Shown here: piece after piece, positions 1 to 7,920 of the stretch
How the letters are laid out: each line of letters begins with the position of its first letter
Position numbering within the stretch: position 1 is the first letter of the stretch
NCBI RefSeq assembly: GCF_030503435.1
Contig: NZ_JAUKPO010000016.1
Location: forward strand, 91,835 to 155,834
Direction: 5' to 3'
DNA from: Rhodocytophaga aerolata
GTDB lineage: Bacteria; Bacteroidota; Bacteroidia; Cytophagales; 172606-1
Length of the DNA: 64,000 bases
Made by a program: the position numbers and the translations under genes
Notes under the pieces: generated by a model
Seen by the model: the letters and a program-made list of their open reading frames with translations, nothing else
Databases searched by the model: none
What the model was told of the DNA's origin: nothing

Positions 1-10
1 TATCTGATAC

Positions 11-53
11 AAAGAAGGGTGAAACTTTATTTTAGTTTCACCCTTCTTTTTTT
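11..53 (+). terminator. Intrinsic terminator at window start
   Basis: A 15-bp perfect inverted repeat (11-25 with 35-49) with a 9-base loop is followed by a T run on the + strand. It most likely ends a + strand gene lying before the window and also sits directly after the stop of the minus-strand reductase gene. Confidence 0.8.
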
Positions 54-65
54 ATAAGTCTACTT

Positions 66-1061
66 TCACAAGGCAAGTACCTGATTCCAGATTTCTTCGT
101 CTACCGGAATACCCTTATTGCGGTTTTCCTGCCGGGTAAGCAAGGTGCGTTCCCCGGGGTAAGATATGGCTTCATCCGGTTCTACAGGAGCAGAACTTTT
201 AATATAAGATACCAGCTCGTTGGTTACCTGCTCAATAAAAGGCAGATCGGCCCGTTCGGCATCAAAGCAAATAAATACTTGTGACGAAGCATATTCTGCT
301 TCCAGATCTCCAATATTTTTCACTGCATTTCCTTTAGAAAGCAGGGCTGCCAGCATATCCAGCATGATAGAAAGCCCGGAACCTTTCCAGTAGCCAATGG
401 GTATGGGACGTTTGGCCTCCAGGATAGCACCTGCGTCTTTGGTAAGGTTTCCGTTTGAATCAAATCCTCCCTCAAAGGGCAATGGCTGATTTTTTCGTTT
501 GTAGACATCCATTTTGCCATATGAATATAAGGACATAGCTGTATCCAGTACCAGATGGCCTCCTTTCCTGGGCACGGCTATTACTAATGGATTATTACCA
601 ATGCGGTTATCGGTGCCTCCCCAGGGCGGCATATTGGGGATGGTGTTGGTAAAGTTAATGCTGATACAATTGGCTTCGGCTGCCTGCCAGCCATACGTAC
701 CACCCCGCATCCAGTGGTTGGTATTACTTAGCGCCACACAACTCATGCCATGCGTTTTTGCCAGTTCAATAGCCCGGTTCATACTGCTATAGGCATTTAG
801 GTTGCCAGGCCCTAAGTTGCCGTTCCAGCGTTCCCAGGCACCAAAACTCTCTTCCAAGGTAGCTTCGGCCTCAACCTTTACATAGCCCTTTTGAATATAC
901 TGGATGAAGGTGGGAAAGCGGTTCAGCCCATGCGAATGAACGCCATCCAGGCTGTTTTCTGCAAAAAGTTTAGCGCACAATTGGGCTTTTTGCTCCGAGA
1001 AGGAATAGTTGCGCAGTACCCGTACCAGCTGGGCTTGCATTTCCTCAAAAGTAATTCGCAT
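66..1061 (-). CDS. dlgD: 2,3-diketo-L-gulonate reductase (Ldh2/YiaK family)
   Basis: NAD(P)H-dependent oxidoreductase of the malate/L-lactate/ureidoglycolate dehydrogenase (Ldh2) fold, expected in the cytoplasm. At 331 residues it is full length. The catalytic-histidine motif HSHG is at residues 42-45, NHWMRGG at 115-121, IGNNPL at about 154-159, and GYWKGSGLSIMLDM at 223-236. These motifs and their spacing match E. coli YiaK along the whole length as I recall that sequence. YiaK reduces 2,3-diketo-L-gulonate in L-ascorbate/L-xylulose use; here the substrate is inferred. It is the last gene of a minus-strand run after the IlvD/Edd dehydratase and the SUFU-domain gene, so a sugar-acid role fits the context. 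Confidence 0.88.
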   Translation of the reverse strand: MRITFEEMQAQLVRVLRNYSFSEQKAQLCAKLFAENSLDGVHSHGLNRFPTFIQYIQKGYVKVEAEATLEESFGAWERWNGNLGPGNLNAYSSMNRAIELAKTHGMSCVALSNTNHWMRGGTYGWQAAEANCISINFTNTIPNMPPWGGTDNRIGNNPLVIAVPRKGGHLVLDTAMSLYSYGKMDVYKRKNQPLPFEGGFDSNGNLTKDAGAILEAKRPIPIGYWKGSGLSIMLDMLAALLSKGNAVKNIGDLEAEYASSQVFICFDAERADLPFIEQVTNELVSYIKSSAPVEPDEAISYPGERTLLTRQENRNKGIPVDEEIWNQVLAL

Positions 1062-1115
1062 AGGTAAAAGGAAAATAGGTGATTCTTGTTGTTAATTTTC
1101 GGATAAGTATTAAAA

Positions 1116-1694
1116 TTAACTTAAAAGCTCAGATTGTCTTTTACTATTGAAAATATCAATTTCGTTTTGATCAAGATAATCCTCAAAGTATTCACGCCCT
1201 TTCTCTTTTAATAAACTATATTCTTGAACTGATATAGGAAAACCGCATAAAAATTTTATATTCTTTGTTCCAATTAATAAATCATCAAAGTCGTGTTTCC
1301 AATATCCTGGACCAGGAGGAAAAGTAAGATACAAATGAGGTTTATCTTTTAAGACAGGGTACATATTTTTAACCACATCAACTACTACATTGCCAATACT
1401 CATCGCGTAGTTCTGGGTAAATTGAAAAGCTACAGCAGCTAGAATTCCTGGGTAATCAAAAACCGACGGCTCAATTGGGTGAACAGCGGAAATAATTTCA
1501 ACTCCAAAGGGTAGTTCATGACCTTTTAAATTTTTTAGAGGATACCTAGATACGCCAAGAGTTGAAAAAGAATGGATATTTTTAAAAGGCCCATTTCCCT
1601 CTAAAACATTGCAACTAATTCCCTTTATGAGTATTTCTCTTTCAATAAGTTTTGATCCAAAGCCTTCCGATATATAATCAACTAACTTTTTCAT
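1116..1694 (-). CDS. Suppressor-of-fused (SUFU) domain protein, immunity-like
   Basis: A 192-residue protein with no signal peptide or membrane segment. The stretch HSFSTLGVSRYPL (about residues 41-53), the following ELPFGVEIISAVHP, and the tail region with LYLTFPPGPGYW and FLCGFPIS are typical of bacterial SUFU-domain (PF05076) proteins. Such proteins are predicted immunity proteins of polymorphic toxin systems, often found without their toxin. The gene is clearly more AT-rich than the sugar-acid genes on both sides and separates them, which suggests later insertion. No toxin gene is adjacent. The SUFU assignment is fairly secure; an immunity role is inference. Confidence 0.7.
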   Translation of the reverse strand: MKKLVDYISEGFGSKLIEREILIKGISCNVLEGNGPFKNIHSFSTLGVSRYPLKNLKGHELPFGVEIISAVHPIEPSVFDYPGILAAVAFQFTQNYAMSIGNVVVDVVKNMYPVLKDKPHLYLTFPPGPGYWKHDFDDLLIGTKNIKFLCGFPISVQEYSLLKEKGREYFEDYLDQNEIDIFNSKRQSELLS

Positions 1695-1748
1695 TATGAA
1701 TAATAAGACTGCTTAGGTTAAAGGAATTGTTGCTGACGAAAATTAAAA

Positions 1749-1786
1749 TACATCCCTGCTCTTTTACTTGTAAGAGCAGGGATGTA
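1749..1786 (-). terminator. Intrinsic terminator after the IlvD/Edd gene
   Basis: A perfect 15-bp stem (1749-1763 with 1772-1786) encloses an 8-base loop. Read on the minus strand it is followed by TTTTAATT. It lies between the stop of the dehydratase gene and the start of the SUFU gene, so the SUFU gene probably has its own transcript. Confidence 0.8.
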
Positions 1787-1814
1787 TCAGCTAAACTTGA
1801 TGAATAACAAAAAA

Positions 1815-3557
1815 TTAATGCGAATCTCTGGCTACTTCCGATCCGGATTTACCCACTAAAAAGTCCAGATCCGCTCCTTTAGAAGCTTGCATTACATGGT
1901 TTACATACAGCCTTACATACCCCCGGTCGGTCGGGGGTTGCGGAGCCGCCCAGTTGCGTCGGCGGTGGGCAAGTTCTTCTTTCGGTATATCCAGATGCAG
2001 GCTCCGGTTAGCCACGTCCAGCTCAATCATATCGCCATTCTGTACAAAAGCCAGGGTGCCACCGATAGCCGATTCAGGGGATACGTGCAGAATAACGGTT
2101 CCATAGGCTGTTCCGCTCATGCGTCCATCCGAGATCCGTACCATATCTGTAACCCCTTTAGCTAAAATCTTTTTCGGCAAGCCCATGTTGCCTACTTCCG
2201 GCATGCCCGGGTAGCCTACCGGCCCTACATTTTTCAACACCATTACACACGTTTCGTCAATATCCAGGTCCGGATCATCTACCCTGGCATGGTAATCTTC
2301 AATGGTTTCAAACACGACAGCTCTCCCGCGGTGCTTCATTAAGGCAGGCGTAGCAGCCGAAGGTTTAATAACCGCTCCATCTTCGCTAAGATTGCCTTTT
2401 ATTACTGCAATGCCAGCTTCTTTGAGAATAGGCTGATCAATGGGATAGATCACATCCCGGTTATAACAGTTACAGTCGGCTTCTGCAATATTTTCGCCCA
2501 TGGTTTTGCCATTTACGGTCATTACATCTTTGTGCAGATACTCCTGCATCTCATTCAGTACCACCGGTAAGCCACCAGCATAGAAAAAGTCTTCCATCAG
2601 GTATTTACCGGAAGGCATCAGGTTTACTAGCAACGGAATGCGGCTACCCAGTTTGTCGAAATCATCCAGTTCCAGTTCTACACCCATACGTCCAGCAATG
2701 GCTAGTAAGTGAATAATAAAATTGGTTGAGCCACCCACCGCAGCATTTACCCGGATGGAATTTTCAAAAGCTTTGCGGGTTAATATTTTAGAGATTTTTA
2801 GGTCTTCTTTTACCATCTCCACAATCCGCATACCTGACATGTGGGCCAGAAGTTTTTTGCGGGCATCTACGGCTGGAATGGCGGCTGCCCCTGGTAATGT
2901 TAATCCCAGAGACTCCACCATACAAGCCATGGTAGAGGCTGTACCCATGGTCATACAATGGCCATTGCTGCGGGACATACAGCTTTCGGCAAAAATATAA
3001 TCTTTAGGCGTCATCTGCCCGGTGCGTACATCGTCTGAGAACTTCCATACGTGTGTGCCAGATCCGATATTCTGCCCGCGGTATTTTCCATTAAGCATTG
3101 GCCCGCCTGGAACGACAATGGTTGGCAGGTCCACACTGGCAGCTCCCATTACAGTAGACGGAGTGGTTTTATCGCAGCCCGTCAGGAGCACTACCCCATC
3201 TATGGGGTTAGCCCGGATAGATTCTTCGGCATCCATACTGGCTAGGTTGCGGAAAAGCATGGCGGTCGGTTTCATCAGGGTTTCGCCCAAGGAAGTTATC
3301 GGAAACTCTACCGGAAAACCTCCAGCTTCATATACGCCTCTTTTTACGGCTTCTGCAAAATCGCGCAGATGCGCATTGCAGGGGGTAAGTTCAGACCAGG
3401 TATTGCAAATGCCGATAACCGGCCGGCCATCGAACATATGGATCGGGTGACCCTGGTTTTTCATCCAGCTGCGGTAGATGAATCCCATTTTGTCGGTTTT
3501 GCCAAACCATTCGGTACTTCGTAAGTGTTTAGGTTTTTCGTCTGTATGATCGGACAT
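1815..3557 (-). CDS. IlvD/Edd family sugar-acid dehydratase
   Basis: A 580-residue Fe-S dehydratase of the IlvD/Edd superfamily. Candidate cluster cysteines are Cys60 (in TPCNAHL), Cys128 (in LTGCDKTTPS) and Cys201 (in NGHCMTMGTASTM). The N-terminal LRSTEWFGKTDKMGFIYRSW and the TPCNAHL form in place of the usual PGH motif of IlvD place it in the sugar-acid branch (L-arabinonate, D-xylonate or similar aldonates), not branched-chain amino-acid synthesis. Family knowledge predicts a [2Fe-2S] cluster plus Mg2+ and formation of a 2-keto-3-deoxy acid. It is followed by its own terminator, and the divergent Gfo/Idh/MocA gene starts 222 bp upstream. The exact substrate cannot be read from sequence. 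Confidence 0.88.
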   Translation of the reverse strand: MSDHTDEKPKHLRSTEWFGKTDKMGFIYRSWMKNQGHPIHMFDGRPVIGICNTWSELTPCNAHLRDFAEAVKRGVYEAGGFPVEFPITSLGETLMKPTAMLFRNLASMDAEESIRANPIDGVVLLTGCDKTTPSTVMGAASVDLPTIVVPGGPMLNGKYRGQNIGSGTHVWKFSDDVRTGQMTPKDYIFAESCMSRSNGHCMTMGTASTMACMVESLGLTLPGAAAIPAVDARKKLLAHMSGMRIVEMVKEDLKISKILTRKAFENSIRVNAAVGGSTNFIIHLLAIAGRMGVELELDDFDKLGSRIPLLVNLMPSGKYLMEDFFYAGGLPVVLNEMQEYLHKDVMTVNGKTMGENIAEADCNCYNRDVIYPIDQPILKEAGIAVIKGNLSEDGAVIKPSAATPALMKHRGRAVVFETIEDYHARVDDPDLDIDETCVMVLKNVGPVGYPGMPEVGNMGLPKKILAKGVTDMVRISDGRMSGTAYGTVILHVSPESAIGGTLAFVQNGDMIELDVANRSLHLDIPKEELAHRRRNWAAPQPPTDRGYVRLYVNHVMQASKGADLDFLVGKSGSEVARDSH

Positions 3558-3778
3558 GAGGGAATAGGAAATTAGAAAATTTGAAACTTAGAAAAATTGA
3601 AAATGAAAAACCTGCAAATTAGCGAAACAAGCCTAAGATTCAGTTATTCATCTTTTTTAAAAATTGTATTTTATTGGCTTTAAATATAAAGGATTTCTAT
3701 TTTTATTGCATGGCTTAGTGTTAATTTATACAAATAATTTTTATTTTTCAATTTCCAAACTCCTTTGCTTACGAACCT

Positions 3779-5080
3779 ATGAACCGTAGAGATTTTATAA
3801 AAACTTCAGCTTCAGCTAGTATGGCCTACTCTGCATTGCCCCTCGCTTCGGCCCTCAATGTTAATCAAACCAAGAAATACCGGACCGCTCTGGTAGGTAC
3901 CGGGTGGTGGGGAATGAACATTTTACGCAGTGCAATGGCCGCCGGCGAATCCAAACTAGTAGCTATGTGCGACGTAGACCAGAACCAGCTGACCCCAGCG
4001 GTGGCAGAGGTGCAGAAGCTAAGCAGCGACAAACCCAAACTTTACAAAGACTACCGCGAACTACTGGCCAAAGAAAAACCTGAAATTGTGATAGTAGCCA
4101 CGCCAGACCACTGGCATCCGCTGATTACCATTATGGCAGTGCAGCAAGGGGCACATGTATATGTAGAGAAACCCATTGGGCATACAGTGAAAGAAGGGAG
4201 AGCCATGGTAAATGCGGCCAGGGCTACTAACCGGATTGTACAAGTAGGAACACATCGCCGGGTTTCGCCACATAATATATCTGGTATGGAGTTTTTAAAA
4301 TCCGGCAAAGCCGGGAAAATAGGCATGGTGCGGGCCTTTGTGCATTATGGCGGCGGAGCCGGCCAGGTAACGCCGGATTCCGAACCGCCTCAAGGCCTGG
4401 ACTGGGATATGTGGTGCGGCCCAGCTCCACTGCGTCAATATAATAAAACCATGCATCCTAAAGGTTTCCGGCAATACCTGGATTATGCCAATGGTACCTT
4501 AGGCGATTGGGGAATTCACTGGATGGATCAGATCTTGTGGTGGACCGAAGAAAAATATCCAAAAACGATCTATTCTACCGGTGGCCGCGCCATTAAGCAA
4601 GACCAGACGGATGCACCGGATCATCAGGTAGTAAGTTATGATTTTGAGGATTTTACAGCTGTTTGGGAACACCGGCAGTTTGCTGGGAATAACGCAGAAA
4701 AAGGAGAAAATGTAGGGTGCTACTTTTATGGAACAGAAGGCACCTTCCATATGGGATGGCAAAAAGGATGGACGTTTTACCCAGCTGATAGCAAGAAGGA
4801 AATTATTCACGAAGAACCTAAGCTGCATAAACCCGACGATCAAAATATTCCGGAGTTATGGGCTAATTTCCTGCAATCCATTAAATCGGGTAAGTTACCA
4901 GTATGCGATATTGAGATTGGCCACCGTTCTACCAATTTAAGTTTACTAGGCATGATTAGCCTGAAGACCGGACGGAGCATTCAATGGGATGGTGAAAAAG
5001 AAACTATTTTAAATGACCCGGATGCCAGCAAACTCCTCAGCCGCGACTACCGTAGTCCCTGGCAGTACCCGAACGTGTAG
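3779..5080 (+). CDS. Gfo/Idh/MocA family oxidoreductase with Tat signal
   Basis: A 433-residue NAD(P)-dependent oxidoreductase. The N-terminus MNRRDFIKTSASASM is a twin-arginine signal, so the folded, cofactor-loaded enzyme is expected to be exported. The Rossmann motif GTGWWG follows at about residues 41-46 and the family signature YVEKPIGHT lies near residue 130. The C-terminal domain carries GDWGIHWMDQ, common in this secreted Bacteroidota subfamily. Substrates are usually sugars, inositols or glycoside derivatives; none can be assigned. The gene is divergent from the dehydratase gene, consistent with a shared carbohydrate-use theme. It is the last long-established-looking gene before cassette array A. 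Confidence 0.88.
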   Translation: MNRRDFIKTSASASMAYSALPLASALNVNQTKKYRTALVGTGWWGMNILRSAMAAGESKLVAMCDVDQNQLTPAVAEVQKLSSDKPKLYKDYRELLAKEKPEIVIVATPDHWHPLITIMAVQQGAHVYVEKPIGHTVKEGRAMVNAARATNRIVQVGTHRRVSPHNISGMEFLKSGKAGKIGMVRAFVHYGGGAGQVTPDSEPPQGLDWDMWCGPAPLRQYNKTMHPKGFRQYLDYANGTLGDWGIHWMDQILWWTEEKYPKTIYSTGGRAIKQDQTDAPDHQVVSYDFEDFTAVWEHRQFAGNNAEKGENVGCYFYGTEGTFHMGWQKGWTFYPADSKKEIIHEEPKLHKPDDQNIPELWANFLQSIKSGKLPVCDIEIGHRSTNLSLLGMISLKTGRSIQWDGEKETILNDPDASKLLSRDYRSPWQYPNV

Positions 5081-5195
5081 AAAAGCAATTTAAGACAATA
5101 CAGCAGGTAGATGGCTGCTTCCTCTACTGAACAAAGCGATGAAAAAAGGTAACATCAGTTGTGTTTATTTTCTAAACTCAACTGATAAACGCAAG

Positions 5196-5203
5196 TATTT
5201 TTG
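5196..5203 (+). promoter_or_regulatory. Candidate -7 box reading into cassette array A
   Basis: TATTTTTG fits the Bacteroidota -7 consensus TAnnTTTG and lies about 20 bp before the left boundary of the first cassette (GTTGTGCCC at 5224). No clear -33 TTTG box is visible at the expected distance, so this is tentative. If real it would be placed like the cassette promoter of an integron. Confidence 0.35.
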
Positions 5204-5251
5204 TAAGTTGTATTTAGTAGAATGTTGTGCCCAAGCTAAAAAAGAAAGACT

Positions 5252-5512
5252 ATGATAAAAGGAGTCAATTTAGCCTACTACGAAAAGAAAGACTGGGCTC
5301 GCTTTCTAGAAATGATTGACGATAAAGGAGCTATGCATGAAAAGTGGGAGGATTGGTACAAAGAATATCAGAAGGTGAAAAAAAGGCTGAAGGAAGAGGG
5401 ATTTGCTGTTAGAGAAGTAAAAATTGATATTGATGAGCTGTATCGCTATTGCCAAACTCGAAAGATTGCCTTAGATGGCAAAGCACGCTCTCAATTTGCG
5501 CAAACCAAATAA
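5252..5512 (+). CDS. Hypothetical protein, cassette A1
   Basis: An 86-residue, highly charged, probably helical cytoplasmic protein without recognisable domain. The reading frame begins about 30 bp inside the cassette boundary and ends about 20 bp before the R''-like box GGGCACAAC (5533-5541). That box is the exact reverse complement of GTTGTGCCC at 5224-5232, so the gene sits in a unit bounded like an integron cassette. The small size and orphan status are typical of cassette genes. Function unknown. Confidence 0.6.
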   Translation: MIKGVNLAYYEKKDWARFLEMIDDKGAMHEKWEDWYKEYQKVKKRLKEEGFAVREVKIDIDELYRYCQTRKIALDGKARSQFAQTK

Positions 5513-5532
5513 AGGATAAAAGAAAAAGCCAA

Positions 5533-5627
5533 GGGCACAACACCTGCTTCGTCCTATCAGCGGCCTGCCTCAGCAAAGGCTTCACCGCAACAGGCTCGCC
5601 GCAGGGAAGCGGTGATACATTAGCTGA
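5533..5627 (+). other. attC-like site A1
   Basis: Starts with GGGCACAAC (complementary to the start of its own cassette at 5224) and ends at aTTAGCTGA (5620-5627), the first bases of the next unit. The 5' arm 5541-5555 (CACCTGCTTCGTCCT) pairs with the 3' arm 5603-5614 (AGGGAAGCGGTG), leaving T and GT unpaired in the 5' arm only. Inner arms near 5561-5570 and 5593-5602 also pair. Extrahelical bases on one arm are a hallmark of integron attC sites. Confidence 0.65.
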
Positions 5628-5743
5628 AATAAAGAAGCATAAAAGGGCAACCATCTAAAAGAAGAAAGGGTCATCATAAAAGACAATATTGTATTTGTGC
5701 ATAAAAATAGTCATGCCTTACTCAATAACCTCCTTAATAAACT

Positions 5744-6361
5744 ATGAAAAATCTACTATTCAGCAGTATTCTAATATTCATATGCTTTAGCGCCTGTTCT
5801 AAGAAAGATGAGGCTAAACCAGATGAGTTGGATTATTATCCAACAAGCAAAAATTCACAGTGGAAATATGTTTGGGAATTGACCTCGAATAATGAAGTTA
5901 ATTTAGAAAATGCCAAATCTCAAGCCCTGGGTGATACAATAGTAGATGGAAAGCAGTATGCTATGATAGGAGATCCAAGTATGTTACAGCCATATTTTCC
6001 TTTATTAGTGCGTAAAGAAAATGGGAAGTATTATCAAAGAGGAGAAATCTATGGGAAATATGGTGCTGAAGAACTCTTTTTACAAGATAATTTACCTGTA
6101 GGTAGCACATGGATAATTCAAGATACGCCTGATATAAAGACAGTTAACACTATTGTTTCCAAGGATGAGACGCGCATGATTGGAGGCCAGGAATATAAGC
6201 ACACACTGGAAGTTAAGAGAGAATCTTTTATCTATATTCCTAACAAAAATGAATATATTTTAGACTATACTGATGCTAGGATATATGCTAAAGGAGTGGG
6301 ATTGGTAGAATGGTCAACGGATCAAAGGAGGATTGCTTTAAAAGAATATCAAATTCAATAG
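5744..6361 (+). CDS. Hypothetical lipoprotein, cassette A2
   Basis: A 205-residue protein with a lipoprotein signal peptide (hydrophobic LLFSSILIFICFSAC, lipobox cysteine at about residue 18, followed by Ser-Lys-Lys). The mature part is beta-rich with many Tyr and Trp residues and no family I recognise. It is AT-rich relative to the metabolic genes. It lies in a unit starting TTAGCTGA (5620) and ending TCTGCTAAC (6373-6381), which are complementary at 7 of 8 positions. Expected to be anchored in the outer or inner membrane facing the periplasm. Confidence 0.65.
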   Translation: MKNLLFSSILIFICFSACSKKDEAKPDELDYYPTSKNSQWKYVWELTSNNEVNLENAKSQALGDTIVDGKQYAMIGDPSMLQPYFPLLVRKENGKYYQRGEIYGKYGAEELFLQDNLPVGSTWIIQDTPDIKTVNTIVSKDETRMIGGQEYKHTLEVKRESFIYIPNKNEYILDYTDARIYAKGVGLVEWSTDQRRIALKEYQIQ

Positions 6362-6372
6362 AATAACCTAGT

Positions 6373-6455
6373 TCTGCTAACACCACCTCCACGACAACCA
6401 GCCCTGCCTCACCTCATAGCCAAAGCTTAAGGATCGGTTTGCTACATTATCCATA
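6373..6455 (+). other. attC-like site A2
   Basis: Begins TCTGCTAACACC and ends at aTTATCCATA (6447-6455). The motif CGACAACC in the 5' part (about 6391-6398) pairs with GGTTTGC in the 3' part (about 6437-6443), leaving an A unpaired. This is the same CG-A-CAA bulge arrangement seen in sites A3, B0 and B2. Confidence 0.55.
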
Positions 6456-6466
6456 ATTAAGGAGCA

Positions 6467-7336
6467 ATGAAAATCAGATTATCGCCAATTTTATTATTAA
6501 GCATTCTTATTGGTTGTAAACAGGAATATAAAACTGAAAATACAACCGTCACTAATATAGACCCTAAAAAGGAAATTCTTCTTATAGGTACTTTTCACTA
6601 CAACAATCCAGGTGCTGATGTAGCAAAAACAAAATCATTCGATATTTTAAGTGAGAAGTCACAACTTGAATTAGAAGGGATTTCTTCAAGTATCATAAAA
6701 TACAATCCTACCAAAGTATTCGTGGAATGGCCATTTAAGGAGCAAAGTAAATTAGATTCTCTATACGCGCTGTATAAAGAAAATAACTATTTTACCAATG
6801 AGAGTCTATCTGATTTTTATTTAAAAAACGAAATCTTTCAATTAGCATTTAGGGTGGCAAAAGGGAATAATTTGGACAAAGTATATGCAATAGATTACCC
6901 TGAGACAAAATTCCCTTATCAAGAGGTGATGCATGATATTGAATCAACTAATCAACTTGAACTTAAAGAGCGAATCGAAAAAACTATTGCTCAATTCACT
7001 ACAGAGTTTGATAATATGATTGAATCTGGCGCTTCCCTTAAAGAACTCACCTTTGCTATGAACACAAAACAAATGAGAGATGCCTCCAATGACCTCCACA
7101 TCAATATGTTTTCCCTGGCCGGTTCTACAAATGATTTTAATGGTGTCTACTTGACTTCAGAATGGTACAAAAGAAATTTGTATATGTGGTCATTGATTCA
7201 AAAATATACTTCCGTTTCAGATGAACGAGTAATGGTTTTAGCTGGCTCTAGTCACACGGCTATGATAGACCTGTTTGTTAAAGAAAACAGAGATTGGAAA
7301 ATTAAGGAATTGAAGGAAATTATTAATGAAAAATAA
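6467..7336 (+). CDS. DUF5694 (TraB-like) lipoprotein, cassette A3
   Basis: A 289-residue protein with a short lipoprotein signal (LLLSILIGC, lipobox cysteine at about residue 17). After a linker, EILLIGTFHYNNPGAD starts a domain with the GTFH motif and the downstream KVFVEWP segment. Both resemble DUF5694 proteins, distant relatives of TraB/ChaN-like hydrolases with a catalytic-site histidine and glutamate. The C-terminal VMVLAGSSHTAMI is also typical. Catalytic activity is not established for this group. The unit starts TTATCCATA (6447) and ends TATGGCTAC (7339), complementary at 7 of 9 positions. AT-rich, single gene, same strand as its neighbours. Confidence 0.65.
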   Translation: MKIRLSPILLLSILIGCKQEYKTENTTVTNIDPKKEILLIGTFHYNNPGADVAKTKSFDILSEKSQLELEGISSSIIKYNPTKVFVEWPFKEQSKLDSLYALYKENNYFTNESLSDFYLKNEIFQLAFRVAKGNNLDKVYAIDYPETKFPYQEVMHDIESTNQLELKERIEKTIAQFTTEFDNMIESGASLKELTFAMNTKQMRDASNDLHINMFSLAGSTNDFNGVYLTSEWYKRNLYMWSLIQKYTSVSDERVMVLAGSSHTAMIDLFVKENRDWKIKELKEIINEK

Positions 7337-7338
7337 CT

Positions 7339-7425
7339 ATGGCTACTACCATATTTAATCGACAACTATGCTACCTAAGCTCAAAGCCCTAGTTAAGGCA
7401 ATAGTTGCGTAAATAATTGAGCCAC
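7339..7425 (+). other. attC-like site A3
   Basis: The 5' arm 7353-7368 (ATTTAATCGACAACTA) pairs with the 3' arm 7402-7414 (TAGTTGCGTAAAT), leaving AT and A unpaired in the 5' arm. Site B0, 52 kb away, has exactly the same unpaired bases flanking the same CG. The right boundary is aTTGAGCCAC (7417-7425). Confidence 0.65.
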
Positions 7426-7482
7426 TAGGGGCAACCAGAAGAAAAGATAAGATTAACTTTTAACTAATAAAACTTAAATACC

Positions 7483-7749
7483 ATGACTAGAACTAAGTAT
7501 TGGGCAATCCTGATAAGTATACCAGTAGCAATCGGATTAATTTCTAATTACATAGCCTACACTTCTTCTTCACAGCAGGCCCAAGCCTTTATGTGGCAAG
7601 CCCTGTGCTATCATATTCTGCTGTGTATCCCTGTTACTTACTTTTTCCGGATGCGACACCTTGGATTTACTTGGAAAGAAATGCTAGTAAGTCTGGTACC
7701 ATTTATTGGGGCAAAATATAGAAGTAAAGCACTATTTGACCCCAAATAA
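7483..7749 (+). CDS. Small membrane protein, cassette A4
   Basis: An 88-residue protein with two predicted membrane segments (about residues 7-27 and 37-55) followed by a basic tail. I recognise no family. It is a single gene between two structured intergenic elements on the same strand as the other array A genes. The ends of this unit do not show a convincing complementary box pair, so the cassette may be rearranged. Function unknown. Confidence 0.5.
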   Translation: MTRTKYWAILISIPVAIGLISNYIAYTSSSQQAQAFMWQALCYHILLCIPVTYFFRMRHLGFTWKEMLVSLVPFIGAKYRSKALFDPK

Positions 7750-7780
7750 TCAACGCCATACACTTTATCAAATACGGAGC

Positions 7781-7877
7781 GTATGAACACCTGCTTCACC
7801 CTATCAGCAGCCTGCTAACCTACAAAGTTAACGCTTAAAAGTGCCTTGCCTACGGGAGGTGGTAATGCATTCATCGA
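7781..7877 (+). other. Degenerate attC-like site A4
   Basis: The segment GAACACCTGCTTCACCCTATCAGC closely resembles the 5' part of site A1 (AACACCTGCTTCGTCCTATCAGC), and the right end gcaTTCATCG resembles the other right boundaries. Arm pairing is poor, so this is a decayed or partial copy. Extra sequence between 7750 and 7780 may be a remnant of another cassette. Confidence 0.4.
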
Positions 7878-7920
7878 AAGCAAGATAAAATAATACAACC
7901 CTACAAAAAGAGGAACAGGC

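Noticed and set aside
514..792. Open frame on the + strand opposite the dlgD-like gene
   Set aside because: Lies wholly within a conserved gene on the other strand and has no coding motifs; a shadow frame.
1091..1120. Hairpin GTTAATTTT/AAAATTAAC as a possible cassette end of the SUFU gene
   Set aside because: Only about 30 bp separate it from the next start codon, too short for an attC-like site; AT-rich matches arise easily by chance.
3022..3450. 142-codon + strand open frame inside the IlvD/Edd gene
   Set aside because: Opposite-strand shadow of a clearly conserved enzyme; unusual residue composition and no domain.
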